From Bacillus carboniphilus (lineage in GTDB: Bacteria > Bacillota > Bacilli > Bacillales > JC228): 64,000 nt of DNA. The DNA lies in assembly GCF_039522365.1 (NCBI RefSeq), contig NZ_BAAADJ010000064.1, positions 186,001 to 250,000 of the forward strand, written 5' to 3'. The notes under the pieces are model-generated. The model did not search any database. It worked only from the letters and a program-made list of their open reading frames with translations, and was not told the origin of the DNA. Within the stretch, counting starts at the first letter, position 1, and each line of letters begins with the position of its first letter. The position numbers were made by a program, and so were the translations under genes. Positions 28,932 through 37,059 of the stretch are shown piece by piece.

Positions 28932-31225
28932 TAATACCCCTCCTTAACCAGATTAATTGCTTCTGAGTAGCTTAAAACGGGTGTGGTGGCCTTGTTTTTC
29001 TTATAATACTTCTTCGCGATGAGACTTAGTTCTTTTTCGATTTGTTTTTTTGCCTTTTCAGGTAAATCAAATTTCTTAAAAAGGGTGCTGAAAGTCTTTG
29101 ATATCTTCTTCTTTAAATCATCGACATTTACTTCGATTAAAGGTCTTTCTAACTTATTTTTCTTAGCCAAATCTTCGGAATACATTATTTGCACCAAGTA
29201 ACGTAATACCTCAGCCTTGTGCTCAGACAATTTGTTCTTGTCGGGTTTATACAAGTGACATCCAAAACAATCTAATTCAGTATGGCCGCAGTTTACTGCT
29301 ACTGACGCTGTACAACTGTGGGTGTACATAGGCATACCCTTTGGATCTTTAAGGTTTAGAGTGGGGAGCTCTTTGTTTTCATTTTTAACTTTTGTAATAA
29401 TTTTTTCAAAGAAGGTAATTGCATCATTTTTAGATTCGGTTTTTGAAGATAAGGTCCTTGTTCTTTTCATCACCTGTTCCAAGGGAACAGTATCCTCAGA
29501 ATCTTCGTAAACCAGGACATCATCCCATACACCCTCTGTGGCTACCAGTTTGATTTTATCAATGGTACCTTTGGAATGAGTTGCTAAATAGGGGAGTTGG
29601 GAATCGATATCTCTTTGATTAAGGGCAAATTGAATCTCAACCTTATCATTACCAATCATTTTCAAGTACATGGCATGCATTTTCCTTAGGTCATGAGAAG
29701 AGAAATGTGATTTTAGCTTTAATTGAGTTCTTATTTTCATTAAGTATCTATTTATTGAACCTACAAGGATTATATTTGTATTCATTGAGTTTGGAAAAAG
29801 TCTATATTCTTCGAGGTCATCACCAAAAGTTGTGGACACGTTCGCACTAGAGACCAATATCTTGTTATTCCCTGAAAGACTTTGAAGTTCATTAACCCAT
29901 TGGACCATATCAGTTGTTGCTCTAACAAAATATTCAGTACCATTCTTTGTTTTATGAAAATGAATAAAGGTATCACCTTCATGATTGGTTGAAAGACAAT
30001 CTCTTTTTAATAATAAGACTTCATGTATCCTAGCTCCTGTTGTAAGTTCCAGTAATATCGCTCTGCGAATGCGAGCATCGAGAATGATTCTATCATCAAA
30101 TAAAACACTATCATTATCAAGTAAGGTAGAAATAAGGGTGAATGTATCGCCAAATTCAATGTGTTCCCCGTAAGTAGTGCGTTTATTAGAGTTTTTGGTA
30201 GGTGCGATACGATTTATGTTTAAAATTGTTAAATTGTTTTTAATAATATAAGTGTTTATGAATTCTCGTAAACATTCTCTTATATTATCCTGAAGGGTGG
30301 TACCAAGCGCTTTAAATGTATCTGAACCGAGTAGTTTTATTATTCCAGACTTATATAGAAGTTCTTTCACAAAGGTTATATCTAAGCCCGAGAAAATAGT
30401 AGCTGCTGTTCTCAAAGAGCTAGATTTAACATTCCATGTTCCCCAAGTAATTGAATTATAAGTTTGTTTGATATTTTCACCATTTGAATTTTCCATCTCA
30501 ATCAAAGCTTTGCTGCCTATTCTGTCCATTAAAAATCCAAAGACAAATTCCTTTAATTCTTGAGTTAGTTCGTTATTATTATTTTCTATGAGCCTGTCCC
30601 ATTTGAGTTGCTCGGATTCTTCTGATTTAAGTAATTTTTGTCTTTCAGGTATTTCGCTAATATAGGAATCTGGATTGTTGATTAATGAAAAAGCAAGAAA
30701 CTCCGCAATTCTCATCTTACCTTTTCGATTAAAAATCATTTGTATTTCTACATTGCCAATCGTCTTTTTATTGAAATTAATCAAAAGACCATAGCCTTGC
30801 ATCCACAAGTTTAAAATTTCTTTTGTAACATCCTTTTTGAAGCCTTCATGATTGATGGTTTGTTCAGGATTGAACTTATCAATTTGTTCATCAAAAAGCT
30901 CACTTAGAAAAATAAAATTATTTACAGAATGTAAAGGATAAGAATTTAAGTTGAGAGGTACTGAATAAATTGATTCATCTAACATAATCCGACCATAAAA
31001 AGCCAATCTATAAGCATATAATTTCTCTCCTCTATTCAGGTGATTGATCTGCTTAAAGTCGGCTAATGACTTATTTACAATGGATTTTGGGATACTCTTT
31101 TTTATTCCCAACGTATCAATTTCGTTGCTATTAAAGTGTTCGTAGATATTAAAACGTATCCTCCCGCCATTCACTTCAATATGTTTATGTTCATTTATAG
31201 AATCATGTAGTGTCAATAACGCCAT
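28931..31225 (-). CDS. Tyrosine recombinase, third of the trio (764 aa)
   Basis: A very long tyrosine recombinase. Catalytic residues can be placed: R399 in TTGARIHEV, H511 and R514 in HDLRK, and Y546 in SQLPYLATH; the usual second His region is poorly conserved. Before this core are about 390 residues of unknown fold. After it comes a cysteine cluster (C-x7-C-x6-C-x2-C, starting CTASVAVNCGHTELDC) that may bind zinc. It starts 12 nt after the preceding gene. It is expected to act with the other two recombinases on the element ends. Confidence 0.85.
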   Translation of the reverse strand: MALLTLHDSINEHKHIEVNGGRIRFNIYEHFNSNEIDTLGIKKSIPKSIVNKSLADFKQINHLNRGEKLYAYRLAFYGRIMLDESIYSVPLNLNSYPLHSVNNFIFLSELFDEQIDKFNPEQTINHEGFKKDVTKEILNLWMQGYGLLINFNKKTIGNVEIQMIFNRKGKMRIAEFLAFSLINNPDSYISEIPERQKLLKSEESEQLKWDRLIENNNNELTQELKEFVFGFLMDRIGSKALIEMENSNGENIKQTYNSITWGTWNVKSSSLRTAATIFSGLDITFVKELLYKSGIIKLLGSDTFKALGTTLQDNIRECLREFINTYIIKNNLTILNINRIAPTKNSNKRTTYGEHIEFGDTFTLISTLLDNDSVLFDDRIILDARIRRAILLELTTGARIHEVLLLKRDCLSTNHEGDTFIHFHKTKNGTEYFVRATTDMVQWVNELQSLSGNNKILVSSANVSTTFGDDLEEYRLFPNSMNTNIILVGSINRYLMKIRTQLKLKSHFSSHDLRKMHAMYLKMIGNDKVEIQFALNQRDIDSQLPYLATHSKGTIDKIKLVATEGVWDDVLVYEDSEDTVPLEQVMKRTRTLSSKTESKNDAITFFEKIITKVKNENKELPTLNLKDPKGMPMYTHSCTASVAVNCGHTELDCFGCHLYKPDKNKLSEHKAEVLRYLVQIMYSEDLAKKNKLERPLIEVNVDDLKKKISKTFSTLFKKFDLPEKAKKQIEKELSLIAKKYYKKNKATTPVLSYSEAINLVKEGY

Positions 31226-31237
31226 TATTACCTCCAG

Positions 31238-33280
31238 TTAATTATCATTGAAAATCATTGTTTCAATTTGCTCGTCCGTGTATTTCAAATCACTTAGTCG
31301 TTCTTTAATCATTGATATAGCCTTCAATTTATTTTTCGCAATTGTATTGTCCAAAGAGAAGTTGGTGCTATTTTCAACCATATCTTGAAATTGAAGAATC
31401 AATCGTCTAAGTAATGTAATTGCGCCTGAAATATCTTCTTTACATAGCATGAATGAAGGGCAGTTCCAACATTTAAGATAGTGATTACAAGTGTGGTCTT
31501 CATCAAAGCAATAACCCATTTCAGTGCTTCTTCCATGTCTGGATATAAATTCATGAAGCTCCATATTAGTTGCTAAGTCTCTTGTCATGTCTGTATCAGG
31601 ATTGTTTGAGGTTAAAAGTTCAATCATCTTTAAGTAAAACTTTCCAGTAATTTCGCCTTTTTCATACTTATCTAAAGCGCGAAATAAAAGAGCATTTTTA
31701 GCGTGTTTGCTTTTTATATATGCCTTTCTTATCATTTTTCCATCGTGATGTCCTGCGGCTACTTGGGCAGCTTCTTCGCTTCCAGTTTTTCTTATAATAT
31801 GTGTTAGTAAATAATGTCGAAAGCTGTGTGTTCCAGCTTTAATTTCTTCGACTGGGGTGCCCAAAGAAACACTGATTGCTGGTTTGATTACTTCGTACAA
31901 AAATTCCACTATATTAGTCGGTGTCAAGACTTTACTTGAATTTTCAAATTGGAATAAATGAATATAAGAACGATTAAAGTTTTCGTTATAAACAGGCTTG
32001 AAACTGCCTCCATTAATACGATTTTCAAGAATACGAACAGCAGTAATACCATTCTCATCTACAATAGGGAATTGACCATTTTTATTTCCTGCTTTATCTG
32101 CATCTTGGGAGAATAAACCATACAAAGTCTTTTGATTTAGCATTGGATATATGCAGTTATTAGCTTCTAATGATAAAATGAATTTTTGTCTTACGGGACA
32201 ACTAGAAGTTATTATCCAAAAATATTTACAAAGAAAATCCTTTTCATTTTTAGGCTTGAACTTCAATAGAAATTCAACGATTGCTTTTGGTGTCTCTTCA
32301 TTTTCAAAAGCTAAACCATCTTCTTCTTCTCGAATTTTTTCTGCATGTTTTCTAATTCGTTTTAATGTTTGTTTTGGGAACTCAATTTGGCTAGGGAACA
32401 CTTCATAAGCACCTGAAGCCCATTCGAAGAATGACAGTAACTTAGGGACATTTGTATTTATGCTACTAGCCTTCATACCCTTCATTTCTAAATATTCAAT
32501 GTAACGTTCTAAATCAATAGAGTTAAAATTAGAACAGTCTTTAATATTCTGTTTATCTACATAATCTATGAATCTTTTTAATGCAGAAAATGTATTTTTA
32601 ATAGTTTCCGGTTTTGTAGCGTTCGATTTTAAAAAAGATTCATAATCATCCATTGCTTGTCCATAAACAGGGTGTTGTTTCAAAATTTCTGTATTCTTTC
32701 GATTAGTTTGTTGTCTAGCAACGCTTTTTTTAGTTGAATAATCTAAATCAAAAAGTAATTGTCTTACTTTATTAGGACTATATCTGGACGTATTATGAAT
32801 TGAATTGAAATGGGCACAGTCATTCTCAATATTAGAGTGAACTAACTCTTCCAATTTCTTGTTTCTCCAAAGTAAATGTATAGGTAAATATTTTTGTAAT
32901 GGAATTCTAGTCACCTTAGAGTACTGACTGATTTTAGCAATTTCATATTCACTTAGAATGTTGTGAAAAACTGCCCAATTTATTATTAGCGTGTTGAGTT
33001 GAATTGAAGAAAAGTATTTTACCAATTTCGGTCTAATTAAATCATCTTGAAAAAGCCTATAATAAACTGCCCAATTAAAAATATAATGGGCTTCGGACAT
33101 ACCGTGCCTATTAAACCTAATAGGTTTATCAAGCCATGCAATCGGTTCTGGAAATTTTTCAATCAATTGCTTTGCAACATGAACTGATCCAGAATAAAAA
33201 CCTGGCGCAGAAAATAGATAACGGGCCATACGAGCAATTTTTTCGTATTCAATAACAGAAAACCATTGTACTTTAGTCAA
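31238..33280 (-). CDS. Tyrosine recombinase, second of the trio (680 aa)
   Basis: A TnpB-like tyrosine recombinase. Core residues are R364 in SCPVRQKFILS, H485 and R488 in GTHSFRHYLLTH, GHH near 511, and Y521 in RKAYIK. An N-terminal SAM-like core-binding domain is suggested by KRFIDYVDKQNIKDC (about residues 235-250). The C-terminus has five cysteines (YCFDEDHTCNHYLKCWNC and following), again likely metal-binding. It overlaps the first recombinase gene by 8 nt. TnpB of Tn554 is about 630 residues, so the size fits. Confidence 0.88.
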   Translation of the reverse strand: MTKVQWFSVIEYEKIARMARYLFSAPGFYSGSVHVAKQLIEKFPEPIAWLDKPIRFNRHGMSEAHYIFNWAVYYRLFQDDLIRPKLVKYFSSIQLNTLIINWAVFHNILSEYEIAKISQYSKVTRIPLQKYLPIHLLWRNKKLEELVHSNIENDCAHFNSIHNTSRYSPNKVRQLLFDLDYSTKKSVARQQTNRKNTEILKQHPVYGQAMDDYESFLKSNATKPETIKNTFSALKRFIDYVDKQNIKDCSNFNSIDLERYIEYLEMKGMKASSINTNVPKLLSFFEWASGAYEVFPSQIEFPKQTLKRIRKHAEKIREEEDGLAFENEETPKAIVEFLLKFKPKNEKDFLCKYFWIITSSCPVRQKFILSLEANNCIYPMLNQKTLYGLFSQDADKAGNKNGQFPIVDENGITAVRILENRINGGSFKPVYNENFNRSYIHLFQFENSSKVLTPTNIVEFLYEVIKPAISVSLGTPVEEIKAGTHSFRHYLLTHIIRKTGSEEAAQVAAGHHDGKMIRKAYIKSKHAKNALLFRALDKYEKGEITGKFYLKMIELLTSNNPDTDMTRDLATNMELHEFISRHGRSTEMGYCFDEDHTCNHYLKCWNCPSFMLCKEDISGAITLLRRLILQFQDMVENSTNFSLDNTIAKNKLKAISMIKERLSDLKYTDEQIETMIFNDN

Positions 33281-34769
33281 ATTGTTCCCCCTGACTCTTA
33301 TTGTTAAAAGTATCTTTCATGTGTTCCGATGTGGATTCAGGTTTGTTGTCTTCTAAGTAATGTATATAGGTGATTCGAGTAGTTTCTGTATCTGAATGGC
33401 CTAACATCCTGGATACATCGTCTAAGCTTGTTTTTTTTATTCTGAGAAGATAGGTGGCAAAATAGTGCCTAAATGAATGTGGGTACATCCAAGTTAAATT
33501 TAAGTTTGTTTTTTTGAAAAGTTGTCGGGTTAAATTTTTTATTATTTGATAAACAGTACCGTTATTCATTGGTTTACATTTATTCTTTTTTGAAATAAAT
33601 AGGTATCCATGTTCTTTTGTTTGATTAGCCCTCATTAAAAGTATCCGTTCCCTGATAGCTGCGTATAGGATTGCAGTAAACTCCTCTTGTGCGAATGCAT
33701 ATGGTATTTCTCTACTCCCAGTTTTATGCCTAGATTTAAAGTGAGTTTCACTAGTATCATCATCCTCAATTTCGCATACCCATTTTTCAATTGAATGATT
33801 AAAATACAAATCACCAAGTCGTATCTCTTTAATCTTCGACATCGCATCATGATAATTCATGGACAAAAAATTAGGTGCAATATTGGAATCTATTATTCTA
33901 ATATTTGATAATTCTCCGCCTCTTATGCCAAACCCAACCAATGTATGTACTAATAGTTTATTTATTACTGATACTTCATTCGTATATTCTAAAATACGCT
34001 GTATTTCTTCGACTGTAGGAATCGTTCCTTTAAAAGGTGTAACTTTCCTTTTATTTGATATTTTTAATTTAATCCCAGCTTTATCAAACAAATATTTTAT
34101 ATCATAGTGAATTATCTTTTTCTTGCCCTTTACTGTTGAAGAATTGGTGCTTTTTTGGGTAGTTGCTTTTATTGGAAGTGTAATCATTTTCAATTCACTA
34201 AATTTAACTGTTCTCTGTTTCAAGAATGAAAGGTACCCTAATACATTGGATACAGTTCGGTACATTAAGCTATCACTTATTCTTCCGTAAGATGATACCT
34301 CTTTCTTACCAAACTCATTAGGTTCAATCTTACTGATCTCCTCATTTGTTGTATTCAATGGTATAAAGTCAAGTAATGACCATTCGATACTCCTTCTGAC
34401 CTTTATCCTTTTAACAGCTATTACTGATAAATAATCAATGAATCCAATTAATAGTTCTGATAAATCCTCAACTGATTCCAAAGGGATTTCAAATATCATA
34501 AGGTAATCTAGAAATCTTTGAATATCATTCCCTATAGCTCTAATTGTGTTAGGAGAAGCAGAACTATTATTTAACTCAATTAAATAGGATGTAGAAAAAT
34601 GTTCAGTTCTCTGATTAGGTTGTACTAAACAAAATAAATTCTCATCAGGTAAAAAGTCTAAGTAGTGTAGTCCATTGATTTTCTTATTATATAGGTAGTC
34701 AGTTAAATGATTTATTCTAACCTTATTATCCATAATCCTATTTATCGATTTAAAGGTACCATAGGTCAT
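33273..34769 (-). CDS. Tyrosine recombinase, first of the trio (498 aa)
   Basis: A complete tyrosine recombinase: R283 in GFGIRGGEL, H431 and R434 in HSFRHYFATYLL, GHS just after LDDVSRML, and Y468 in TRITYIHY. The N-terminal half includes a core-binding region (IQRFLDYLMIF, about residues 85-95). GAGGAAGGG precedes the ATG on the minus strand. It is longer than TnpA of Tn554 (361 residues). The first 26 codons are preserved, diverged, in element B at 42834-42914. It is the promoter-proximal gene of the operon. Confidence 0.9.
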   Translation of the reverse strand: MTYGTFKSINRIMDNKVRINHLTDYLYNKKINGLHYLDFLPDENLFCLVQPNQRTEHFSTSYLIELNNSSASPNTIRAIGNDIQRFLDYLMIFEIPLESVEDLSELLIGFIDYLSVIAVKRIKVRRSIEWSLLDFIPLNTTNEEISKIEPNEFGKKEVSSYGRISDSLMYRTVSNVLGYLSFLKQRTVKFSELKMITLPIKATTQKSTNSSTVKGKKKIIHYDIKYLFDKAGIKLKISNKRKVTPFKGTIPTVEEIQRILEYTNEVSVINKLLVHTLVGFGIRGGELSNIRIIDSNIAPNFLSMNYHDAMSKIKEIRLGDLYFNHSIEKWVCEIEDDDTSETHFKSRHKTGSREIPYAFAQEEFTAILYAAIRERILLMRANQTKEHGYLFISKKNKCKPMNNGTVYQIIKNLTRQLFKKTNLNLTWMYPHSFRHYFATYLLRIKKTSLDDVSRMLGHSDTETTRITYIHYLEDNKPESTSEHMKDTFNNKSQGEQFD

Positions 34770-35040
34770 ATAATCCCTTCCTCTAATTACAGAATATTAA
34801 ATAAAAGAGTAAAGGTCCTCGCGGACATTTAGTTCTGCGGATGGTTATCCTCGCTTCATGGCTATGTCTCCTAAAAACATTACTAAATATTACCTGCTTT
34901 AAATCTTTTCTATATTCTAAAGATTGTATACTAGCAACTATTATTTATCTACAGTAAATATCCTTCGAGTTACTGTAGTGAAAAATGAGTAAATGCATAT
35001 AAACAAAGGATTAAACAAATAGTTCTAAATTTAGCCCATT
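34690..35040. repeat. Right end of element A (copy of 42834-43185)
   Basis: About 350 bp alignable to the right end of element B: the first codons of the first recombinase gene, its ribosome site, a GC-rich block around GTCCTCG...CTGCGGAT...ATCCTCGCT...GGCTATGTC (34816-34868), and the perfect inverted pair CTACAGTAA (34949-34957)/TTACTGTAG (34970-34978) with a 12-nt spacer. No gene lies in 34770-35065. Confidence 0.8.
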
Positions 35041-35044
35041 GAAA

Positions 35045-35065
35045 TTGAAGGACGCAGTGAAGTAA
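35045..35065 (+). repeat. hbs tail, copy 2 (junction between elements A and B)
   Basis: Retains codons for KDAVK and a TAA stop (AAGGACGCAGTGAAGTAA). It is in the same orientation as hbs but is not preceded by the gene. Only the last 18 nt or so are recognisable, so it is more degenerate than the copy at 43186. Confidence 0.7.
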
Positions 35066-35160
35066 AGTCTTGGTTATTACATACACATGGAATGGAGACG
35101 TTTTAAACTACAGTAAAACCTAGGTGATTTTTGTTTTTTTTCAGAAAGGATCTGTTAAAG
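35066..35160. repeat. Left end of element B
   Basis: Counterpart of 28069-28190. CTACAGTAA at 35108-35116 is 43 nt after the hbs-tail stop, the same distance as in A. The strong terminator found in the copy at 28133 is not preserved here; only a T-rich stretch remains. Confidence 0.72.
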
Positions 35161-35192
35161 AAAACCAATCTTTTTACTTCATTTTGAATCTG

Positions 35193-35221
35193 TTGACAAT
35201 TAGTATTGTTTGGACTATCCT
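35193..35221 (+). promoter_or_regulatory. Sigma-A promoter for the dab operon
   Basis: TTGACA at 35193-35198, a 17-nt spacer and TATCCT at 35216-35221. Transcription would start near 35228. Confidence 0.65.
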
Positions 35222-35227
35222 AAAATT

Positions 35228-35523
35228 ATGCTAATAAACGACTGTTTGTTATCTCTCTCACCATTTTTTTGGTCTTTAGCATTCTTTTAATTTGTAAATT
35301 GACTGGGTGAAAAAGAATCCAATTATAAAAGTAGGGCGTAACGAACAACAGAAGAAAATACAAAAAATCATGTGAGATATAAAAAGGTAGCTCTTCAAAA
35401 AACTTCATTGTACTGAGGTTAGTTGAAGTGAAGCCGACAATTTTCAAGACTCAATGCTTCTAAGCGTTGAACCTTGTGGTTGTCGGTTTTTTTATTGAAA
35501 ACTTTTTTAAGGGTGAATTTGAA
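35228..35523 (+). ncRNA. Long structured leader of the dab operon (candidate attenuator)
   Basis: About 295 nt lie between the predicted transcription start and the dabB ATG, with an intrinsic terminator near the end. Upstream of it CTTCA (35403-35407) can pair with either TGAAG at 35424 or at 35429, next to the terminator base, giving room for alternative folding. No leader peptide with a good ribosome site is evident. It does not match a riboswitch class I can name. It is a leader by position; regulation is inferred. Confidence 0.45.
35434..35493 (+). terminator. Intrinsic terminator ahead of dabB
   Basis: Nested stems CCGACAA/TTGTCGG (35434, 35480), CAAG/CTTG (35445, 35473) and CAATGC/GCGTTG (35452, 35464), then seven T. 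The T run is on the + strand, so it acts on transcripts heading into dabB. Confidence 0.7.
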
Positions 35524-37044
35524 ATGATACCCTCATCGGGTTTGTCATCATCAGTATTACCGTTATTTTTGGTTACGCTTATTGCTTCTGGGTTAAGTGG
35601 CATTTTGTATTTACATCCAAGGATACCACTAGGTTTTGTTCGAGTTCATATTAAGATCGTGGCAATACCACCTTTGATTTCCTTAGTGGTTTTTGCGATT
35701 ATAGAACACAATGGAATAACTGGTCTGTTTTACCTGGATTCATTAGCTTGGTTAATGGCTTTCTTTGTTCTTACAATTGGCTTAATTATTCAGCGTTTTT
35801 CGGTCCGTTACTTAATGGGCGACCGTTCCTATCGAAAATACTTTGCGCTCTTTACTTTCACTACTGGTGCAGCTTCAGTTACTTGGTTAAGTGGTGACTT
35901 TCGCTTAATGCTTTTATTTTGGGGATTGACTCTCATTGGATTAATTTTGCTGATCAGGCTAAATAAGGTTTGGAAAATAGCTAATGAAGCAGCCAAGGGT
36001 TCCGGCCGGTTATTTATGCTGAGTTGGGTTTCTTTGTTACTAGCAACAACTTGGCTTTATCAAGTCACAGGTCATTGGCAGTTCTCATTATCATTAACTG
36101 ATGAAGGCTTGTATCAAATCGGATTATGGGAAAGGACAGGCATTAACTTATTGATTGTATTGGCTGTGATTATTCCTGCGGCACAGTGGCCATTCCAAAG
36201 ATGGTTGATAGAGTCTGTAGTTGCTCCGACACCGGTTTCAGCAATTATGCATGCAGGTTTAGTGAACGCAGGTGGGATTATGTTAGCTCGATTTTCACCT
36301 CTTTTCAATGGTGATATAGCCTCGATTATTTTACTCATGTTTGCGACCATTTCTGTATTGATTGGGTCTGGTATTAGTTTGGTACAGGTTGACTATAAAC
36401 GCCAGTTAGTAGGATCTACGATTGGACAAATGGGTTTCATGCTCATTCAGTGTGCACTAGGTGCGTATATTGCAGCTATTATACATCTTATTTTACATGG
36501 GTTATTTAAAGCCACGTTATTCTTACAAGCTGGTTCTGTTGTGTCCAGTTTTTCACAACCTTCTCTCGTTCGTGAAAAACCGTCCAATGTGTGGATAATG
36601 GTAGGTCGGGTTTTAGGTCTGGTATTAGGGACTGCTTTTTGGTTTATGGAACCCGGAGATGGGTATCAATTGATTAGTGCGATAATATTAGGATGGTCTT
36701 TGTCCATTTCTTGGACACAGCTCGTAGCATTAGGGAAGGGAAGAATTGTTCGAATTGCTGGCATATCAATTTTAGGAGGAGCTACCGTTTTTTATTTTTT
36801 CATTCACAATCTCTTTTATGAATGGTTGCATACGAGCGTTTATACAAGTGTTCAACCTCCAATGCCAGTTGTCATCATTGTCTTAAGTCTCTTATTATTT
36901 GGTAGTTCTTTAGGTACTTGGGCTGTTCGTAATCGTTCATCTGGTTCCTTCGCAGTACTCTACCTATGGTTATTACGATTAGGTGAAGCCAAACCAAGAT
37001 CAGTAGAGAGTCATCCAAACTACCTTAAACAATATTTACCCTAG
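35524..37044 (+). CDS. dabB: DabB-type membrane subunit of an inorganic-carbon uptake complex
   Basis: A 506-residue, strongly hydrophobic protein of the NuoL/MrpA proton-translocating family with some 13-14 helices. The signature stretch includes PFQRWLIESVVAPTPVSAIMHAGLVNAGG (about residues 222-250), with the conserved His and Lys-rich helices expected for ion coupling. Next to dabA it fits the energy-coupled bicarbonate/CO2 accumulation complex DAB (B. subtilis YbcC/YbcD type). AAGGGTG lies 8 nt before the ATG. An in-frame start 19 codons earlier lies in the terminator region and is unlikely. Confidence 0.85.
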   Translation: MIPSSGLSSSVLPLFLVTLIASGLSGILYLHPRIPLGFVRVHIKIVAIPPLISLVVFAIIEHNGITGLFYLDSLAWLMAFFVLTIGLIIQRFSVRYLMGDRSYRKYFALFTFTTGAASVTWLSGDFRLMLLFWGLTLIGLILLIRLNKVWKIANEAAKGSGRLFMLSWVSLLLATTWLYQVTGHWQFSLSLTDEGLYQIGLWERTGINLLIVLAVIIPAAQWPFQRWLIESVVAPTPVSAIMHAGLVNAGGIMLARFSPLFNGDIASIILLMFATISVLIGSGISLVQVDYKRQLVGSTIGQMGFMLIQCALGAYIAAIIHLILHGLFKATLFLQAGSVVSSFSQPSLVREKPSNVWIMVGRVLGLVLGTAFWFMEPGDGYQLISAIILGWSLSISWTQLVALGKGRIVRIAGISILGGATVFYFFIHNLFYEWLHTSVYTSVQPPMPVVIIVLSLLLFGSSLGTWAVRNRSSGSFAVLYLWLLRLGEAKPRSVESHPNYLKQYLP

Positions 37045-37059
37045 GGAGGTCCTCGATAC

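Larger units (their letters stand above)
28069..35065 (-). mobile_element. Element A: three-recombinase (Tn554/RIT-like) element in the hbs 3' end
   Basis: Bounded by the hbs tail on the left and a second hbs-tail copy (35045-35065) on the right. It contains four overlapping minus-strand genes, three of them tyrosine recombinases. The left end (28069-28190) and right end (34690-35040) are duplicated at the ends of element B. The motif CTACAGTAA occurs at 28111 and as an inverted pair at 34949 and 34970. The arrangement of A, B, C recombinases plus a small gene is like Tn554 or RIT elements; the exact crossover position is inferred. Confidence 0.8.

Noticed and set aside
35226-35447. 73-codon hydrophobic minus-strand frame in the dab leader
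   Set aside because: No ribosome site, and the region is better explained as an untranslated leader with terminator; a small membrane protein cannot be fully excluded.
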